Part shown: piece by piece, positions 6,054 to 8,877 of the stretch
How the letters are laid out: every line of letters begins with the position of its first letter
Position numbering within the stretch: position 1 is the first letter of the stretch
Source of the DNA: an uncultured Treponema sp.
Lineage (GTDB): Bacteria; Spirochaetota; Spirochaetia; Treponematales; Treponemataceae
Length of the DNA stretch: 8,877 nt
Direction: 5' to 3'
NCBI GenBank assembly: GCA_937901865.1
Contig: CALDID010000074.1
Span: 1 to 8,877, forward strand
The notes under the pieces: generated by a model
What the model was told of the DNA's origin: nothing
Seen by the model: only the letters and a program-made list of their open reading frames with translations
Database searches by the model: none
Made by a program: the position numbers and the translations under genes

Positions 6054-6081
6054 TTCTAGTCCACAATATGTCATTTGTCAA
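6053..6081 (-). promoter_or_regulatory. Strong minus-strand promoter of the candidate antisense RNA
   Basis: On the minus strand, TTGACA (6081-6076) and TAGAAT (6058-6053) are separated by exactly 17 bases. The -35 box is perfect and the -10 box matches five of six. The predicted start is near 6046. It lies downstream of pgsA and faces no protein gene, only the 100-nt transcript. Confidence 0.75.
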
Positions 6082-6120
6082 CAACACTTGTTGCGTGCCT
6101 ATAGCGTTTTTAGTGTGCGG

Positions 6121-6717
6121 CTAGAAATCGATTTTCTTCTTTAGCTCTGGCACGAAATGCACAAGATAGTCAATGAAACTCGCATACGACGCGACAGCGC
6201 ACAGAATAAACAGCACGAGCGACGCTATCTGTAAGCCGCCTGCAACGCTTTCGCCGAACTCAACGCCGAGCCGAGAGCAAAGCACTAATGCAAGCGCAAA
6301 GAAGCCAGAGAAAATATAAAGCACCGTCTTTACTTTGCCGCCCTTTCGCGCCGCAATCGCAGTCCCGCTCTTTGCCGCTATCATACGCAAAAAGTTCATC
6401 GAAAACTCTCGGTAAAACAACAGCACAAAAAGGACTGACGGCATATTGCCCGTAAGCGTTAAGCAAAGCAAAATCGTTAAATGCAACACGACATCTGCAA
6501 AGGGGTCGAACAGTTTACCAAAGTCGCTCACCTCATTATGCGCGCGTGCCGTTTTGCCGTCGAGGTAGTCGGTGAGTTCTGCGAAGAGCAAAAGCGGTAT
6601 CATAATAACCGTTGTCGCTAGCGCAAAGCGATTTGTCCACACGGGCAAAAAATACAACAAGAAGAAGATTGGCGCAAAGATTACCCGCACAAATGTAAAC
6701 TTGTTCGATAATTTCAT
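6121..6717 (-). CDS. pgsA: CDP-diacylglycerol--glycerol-3-phosphate 3-phosphatidyltransferase
   Basis: This integral membrane enzyme (198 residues) makes phosphatidylglycerophosphate from CDP-diacylglycerol and glycerol-3-phosphate, the committed step to phosphatidylglycerol. The CDP-alcohol phosphotransferase signature is complete: D50, D53-G54, A57-R58, G67, D71 and D75 (D-x2-DG-x2-AR-x8-G-x3-D-x3-D). The following YREFSMNFLRMIAAKSG and GKVKT (127-131) favour PgsA over other family members. About five hydrophobic segments are seen (near 8-25, 31-48, 77-102, 131-148, 160-185). I chose the ATG at 6717: AGGAG (6732-6728) lies ten bases upstream and overlaps the stop codon of the chemoreceptor gene. 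A longer start at 6750 would run back into that gene. It is 13 bases downstream of the chemoreceptor and probably cotranscribed. Confidence 0.85.
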   Translation of the reverse strand: MKLSNKFTFVRVIFAPIFFLLYFLPVWTNRFALATTVIMIPLLLFAELTDYLDGKTARAHNEVSDFGKLFDPFADVVLHLTILLCLTLTGNMPSVLFVLLFYREFSMNFLRMIAAKSGTAIAARKGGKVKTVLYIFSGFFALALVLCSRLGVEFGESVAGGLQIASLVLFILCAVASYASFIDYLVHFVPELKKKIDF

Positions 6718-6730
6718 TTCAAGAAGACTC

Positions 6731-8545
6731 CTATATACTGTATCCCGCAACTATCTCGACGACCTTTTGAGTAGCGTCTTTGCTCTGTGAACTTGCGTCT
6801 ACAGCCTGTTCGGCGACAGTGAGCATAGAAGTCATCTTTTCTGCGATGTGATTTGACCTCTCGTGCGTTTTCGACGAAGTATCTTTGAGCGAGTTTATGC
6901 TGGAAAACAGCTTTCCGCTTTCGCTCTTCATCGTCAATGCTGAATCAGTGATAGCGAAAGTGGTATCTTCGAGAGTGTGCATCATTTCAAGGATATTGTC
7001 AACGCCTGCTTTCTCTTCTATCATTCCCGTTTTAATCTCGGTAACGACGCTGTCCATCGCGTTTATCTTGCTGCCGACGCTCTCAAACGCCTTTGACGAC
7101 TCTTCCGAAGAAGACACGATGGTTTGAATAGAAGTAGAAATGCCGTTCAACAGCTCGCGAATAGCGTTTGTCTGCTCGGCTGACGTTTCTGCGAGGTCGC
7201 GGATTTCGTTTGCAACAACCGCAAATCCCTTGCCCAAATCCCCCGCGTGCGCCGCTTCAATCGCTGCATTCATAGCCAAGAGGTTTGTCTGCTCGGCAAT
7301 CGAGGCAATCGCGGAGTTCGCTTCGTTGAGGTTTTCGCTTTGACGCGCAATCGCACTAATTTGCTCGCTCATATCGTTTTGCAGCTTGTTGCCTCGCTTC
7401 GCCTCAGAAACAAGGCTTGCATATTCGCTCGAAATCAGCTCGACGCTATTTGAAACCGATTTGATGTTAGAGGAAATCTGCTCGATGGCGGAAGATGATT
7501 GCGAAATCGCGCCGTTTTGGTCTTTTATCATATCGTCAAGGTCGTTTATAACTCCCTCCACCGTGTCCATCGAATCGGCGATAAGAGAAATCTCCCTGTT
7601 CTGCGTATCAATCTGATTGTTGATGTCGCTGATGTCCTCGCTCGATTCCTCAATTTCCTTTATATGCTCGCTCATCTTGTCGTAAAGCTCTTCTGACGAT
7701 TCACGCAGGAAGTTCGCATTTTGGTGCACGCTCTTGACCATCTTCGCCACGTTGTCCATCACGTCGTTGCAGCTGTTCGCCAGCTCTGCAATCTCGTGCT
7801 TACCTTTCGCTTCAATTCTTGTCGTCAAATCCGCCGTTCCGTCCGCAATCGCCTTCATTGAAGAGGAAACAGAACGGATAGAGTTAAACACATTCGTTGA
7901 GAACAAATAGACAATCACGCCGCCCAAAAGCAGCATCACCACCGCCACACACATCATCATCACGATTTCGCTTTTGACGATGCTGTTAAGCTCCGTCGCG
8001 TCAAAGTCGCAGCCGATAAAGGCGATAATTCTGCCGTTTGCGTTCTTGATGCCCTTGTATGTGCTTATCTGGTATCCCCAGCCCTCTTGTTTGACAATGC
8101 CTGAGTTTGTGGTCTCTCCGCTCTGCATTGTTTCAAGCGGCGCACTGCCCCATTCGGCAATGTCTTCTTTTGTGCCAGCAGGAGAATAGCCCTCGCTTCC
8201 TGGGGTTGCGCCGTCAATAAGATATTGATACGTCGTGCCTGACACAGGAGCCATAACGTAGAGATAGGTACAGCCCGTCGATTCTTTGAGTTTTTGAAAT
8301 GCCCACTGATATTCAGAAAAGTCTTCGTTTTTTTCGTCGGGATTTTTCGCAAATTCTTCAAGCCAATCGGTATCAACATACGTCATTGCGTTCGCCACGA
8401 TAGCCGCGCCCTGCAATGCGCTGAATCTTTCACCTGTTTGCCGGATTGCCTTCATCGCCATAAGCGTCATAAACAAACTTGATACAAAAATAAACGTTGC
8501 AAAAACAGCGATAAACTTTGTTTTCAGCGAATTGCGTCGTTTCAT
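6731..8545 (-). CDS. Methyl-accepting chemotaxis protein
   Basis: This 604-residue transmembrane chemoreceptor senses a ligand outside and controls the CheA kinase inside. TM1 is at about 10-31, the extracytoplasmic sensor at about 32-190 (Cache-like, with TYLYVMAP and GWGYQISTYKGI; exact class uncertain), TM2 at about 194-216, HAMP at about 217-272, and a long coiled-coil signalling domain follows. The conserved hairpin tip is clear at about 413-452 (IASIAEQTNLLAMNAAIEAA, then AGDLGKGFAVVANEIRDLAE). There is no C-terminal NWETF-type tether for CheR/CheB. I chose the ATG at 8545, with AGGAG (8555-8551) five bases upstream. A start at 8593 would overlap the promoter. The ligand is unknown. Confidence 0.95.
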   Translation of the reverse strand: MKRRNSLKTKFIAVFATFIFVSSLFMTLMAMKAIRQTGERFSALQGAAIVANAMTYVDTDWLEEFAKNPDEKNEDFSEYQWAFQKLKESTGCTYLYVMAPVSGTTYQYLIDGATPGSEGYSPAGTKEDIAEWGSAPLETMQSGETTNSGIVKQEGWGYQISTYKGIKNANGRIIAFIGCDFDATELNSIVKSEIVMMMCVAVVMLLLGGVIVYLFSTNVFNSIRSVSSSMKAIADGTADLTTRIEAKGKHEIAELANSCNDVMDNVAKMVKSVHQNANFLRESSEELYDKMSEHIKEIEESSEDISDINNQIDTQNREISLIADSMDTVEGVINDLDDMIKDQNGAISQSSSAIEQISSNIKSVSNSVELISSEYASLVSEAKRGNKLQNDMSEQISAIARQSENLNEANSAIASIAEQTNLLAMNAAIEAAHAGDLGKGFAVVANEIRDLAETSAEQTNAIRELLNGISTSIQTIVSSSEESSKAFESVGSKINAMDSVVTEIKTGMIEEKAGVDNILEMMHTLEDTTFAITDSALTMKSESGKLFSSINSLKDTSSKTHERSNHIAEKMTSMLTVAEQAVDASSQSKDATQKVVEIVAGYSI

Positions 8546-8572
8546 AAAAACTCCTACACATAATATAGTTTT

Positions 8573-8600
8573 ATTGTAACAGGATTTTTTCAATTATCAA
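8573..8600 (-). promoter_or_regulatory. Promoter of the chemoreceptor-pgsA transcript
   Basis: On the minus strand TTGATA (8600-8595) and TACAAT (8578-8573) are 16 bases apart, with a start near 8566 and an untranslated leader of about 20 bases. It looks like a housekeeping promoter; I see no flagellar sigma-28-type site (TAAA, 15, GCCGATAA). Confidence 0.65.
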
Positions 8601-8658
8601 TTTTTCTCTGCTTTTTGTTCACTTTTTCTTGCAACTTTTCACAAAATCCCGTTTTTCA

Positions 8659-8691
8659 CACAAAATGCGCGTCAAAACTGTGCGTTTTGTG
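8659..8691 (-). other. Hairpin after the pseudouridine synthase gene
   Basis: CACAAAA (8659-8665) pairs with TTTTGTG (8685-8691) and CGC (8668-8670) with GCG (8682-8684), with a two-base bulge. It lies just past the stop of the pseudouridine synthase gene. No T-run follows on the minus strand, so it is at best an imperfect terminator. It overlaps a 9-bp tandem duplication, GTGCGTTTT twice. Confidence 0.3.
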
Positions 8692-8695
8692 CGTT

Positions 8696-8877
8696 TTACA
8701 ACAACAATGAGAGTTCTTCGGCAGAAAGTTCGCGACATTCCCCCGTTTTCAGCGCGCCGTCAAGCACCAAAGAGCCGATTGCCACCCGTTTTAGAAAAAC
8801 AACCTCGTTGCCCGCCGCCTTAAACATTCGCTTTACCTGATGAAATCTGCCCTCGTATATCGTCAGATAGCATTTAT
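8696..8877 (-). CDS. RsuA/RluB/E/F-family pseudouridine synthase, C-terminal part
   Basis: The last 59 codons of a gene that continues past the right edge read in frame to a TAA at 8698-8696. The stretch LTIYEGRFHQVKRMF, followed by AAGNEVVFLKRVAIGSLVLD, is the characteristic C-terminal motif of the RsuA-like pseudouridine synthases, which isomerise single uridines in 16S or 23S rRNA. The catalytic Asp and any N-terminal S4 domain lie outside the window, so the exact member (RsuA, RluB, RluE or RluF type) cannot be told. It points the same way as the chemoreceptor gene but is separated from it by 150 bases and a promoter. Confidence 0.85.
   Translation of the reverse strand, partial: KCYLTIYEGRFHQVKRMFKAAGNEVVFLKRVAIGSLVLDGALKTGECRELSAEELSLLL

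Noticed and set aside
6016..6060. 14-codon ATG frame through the plus-strand terminator
   Set aside because: It has no ribosome-binding site and coincides with the terminator stem and T-run; a chance frame is more likely.
5603..6081. Known structural RNA (SRP RNA, tmRNA, RNase P RNA) or riboswitch
   Set aside because: I found none of the conserved cores, such as the SRP GGAAGGAAGCA motif, the tmRNA tRNA-like ends or the RNase P conserved segments.

Overview
The window looks like chromosomal DNA of a motile, plant-polysaccharide-using bacterium of roughly mid GC content. It carries a lipoprotein-anchored sugar importer, a transmembrane chemoreceptor and a cytoplasmic GH43 enzyme. A Treponema-like spirochaete fits, but this is an inference from gene content; no rRNA or other phylogenetic marker is present.

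Layout. Bases 1-187 hold 2.25 copies of an 83-bp tandem repeat that folds into nested hairpins and may continue past the left edge. A four-gene operon on the minus strand (4420 down to 207) encodes a lipoprotein sugar-binding protein, two CUT1-type ABC permeases and a GH43 arabinanase-like enzyme. It starts from a good promoter (4461-4489). A perfect 26-bp palindrome separates the binding-protein gene from the first permease gene. Diverging from it on the plus strand is an ArsR-type winged-helix regulator with a long C-terminal domain (4670-5602), the likely controller of the operon. A 15-bp perfect inverted repeat and a related 8-bp palindrome sit next to the two promoters.

The region 5603-6120 lacks a conventional gene but is the most interesting part. 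It holds a 23-codon ORF for a very hydrophobic peptide (5840-5911) behind a textbook Shine-Dalgarno sequence. An upstream segment is complementary to that Shine-Dalgarno sequence. A plus-strand intrinsic terminator lies downstream. On the opposite strand a near-consensus promoter (TTGACA, 17 bp, TAGAAT) fires a short transcript of about 100 nt that ends at its own intrinsic terminator and overlaps the 3' part of the peptide mRNA. This has the architecture of a type I toxin-antitoxin locus with a convergent 3'-overlapping antisense RNA (the txpA/RatA, bsrG/SR4 or Fst arrangement). I do not recognise the peptide as a named family.

Right part, minus strand: a methyl-accepting chemotaxis protein (8545-6731) with its own promoter, then a phosphatidylglycerophosphate synthase-type enzyme (6717-6121) 13 bases downstream, probably one transcript. 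At the right edge is the C-terminal end of an RsuA/RluB/RluE/RluF-family pseudouridine synthase (8877-8696), cut by the window.

Together, the left operon and its regulator form an arabino-oligosaccharide uptake and breakdown module: binding protein, permeases, cytoplasmic hydrolysis. No ABC ATPase is encoded here, so a shared MsmX/MalK-type ATPase elsewhere is expected.
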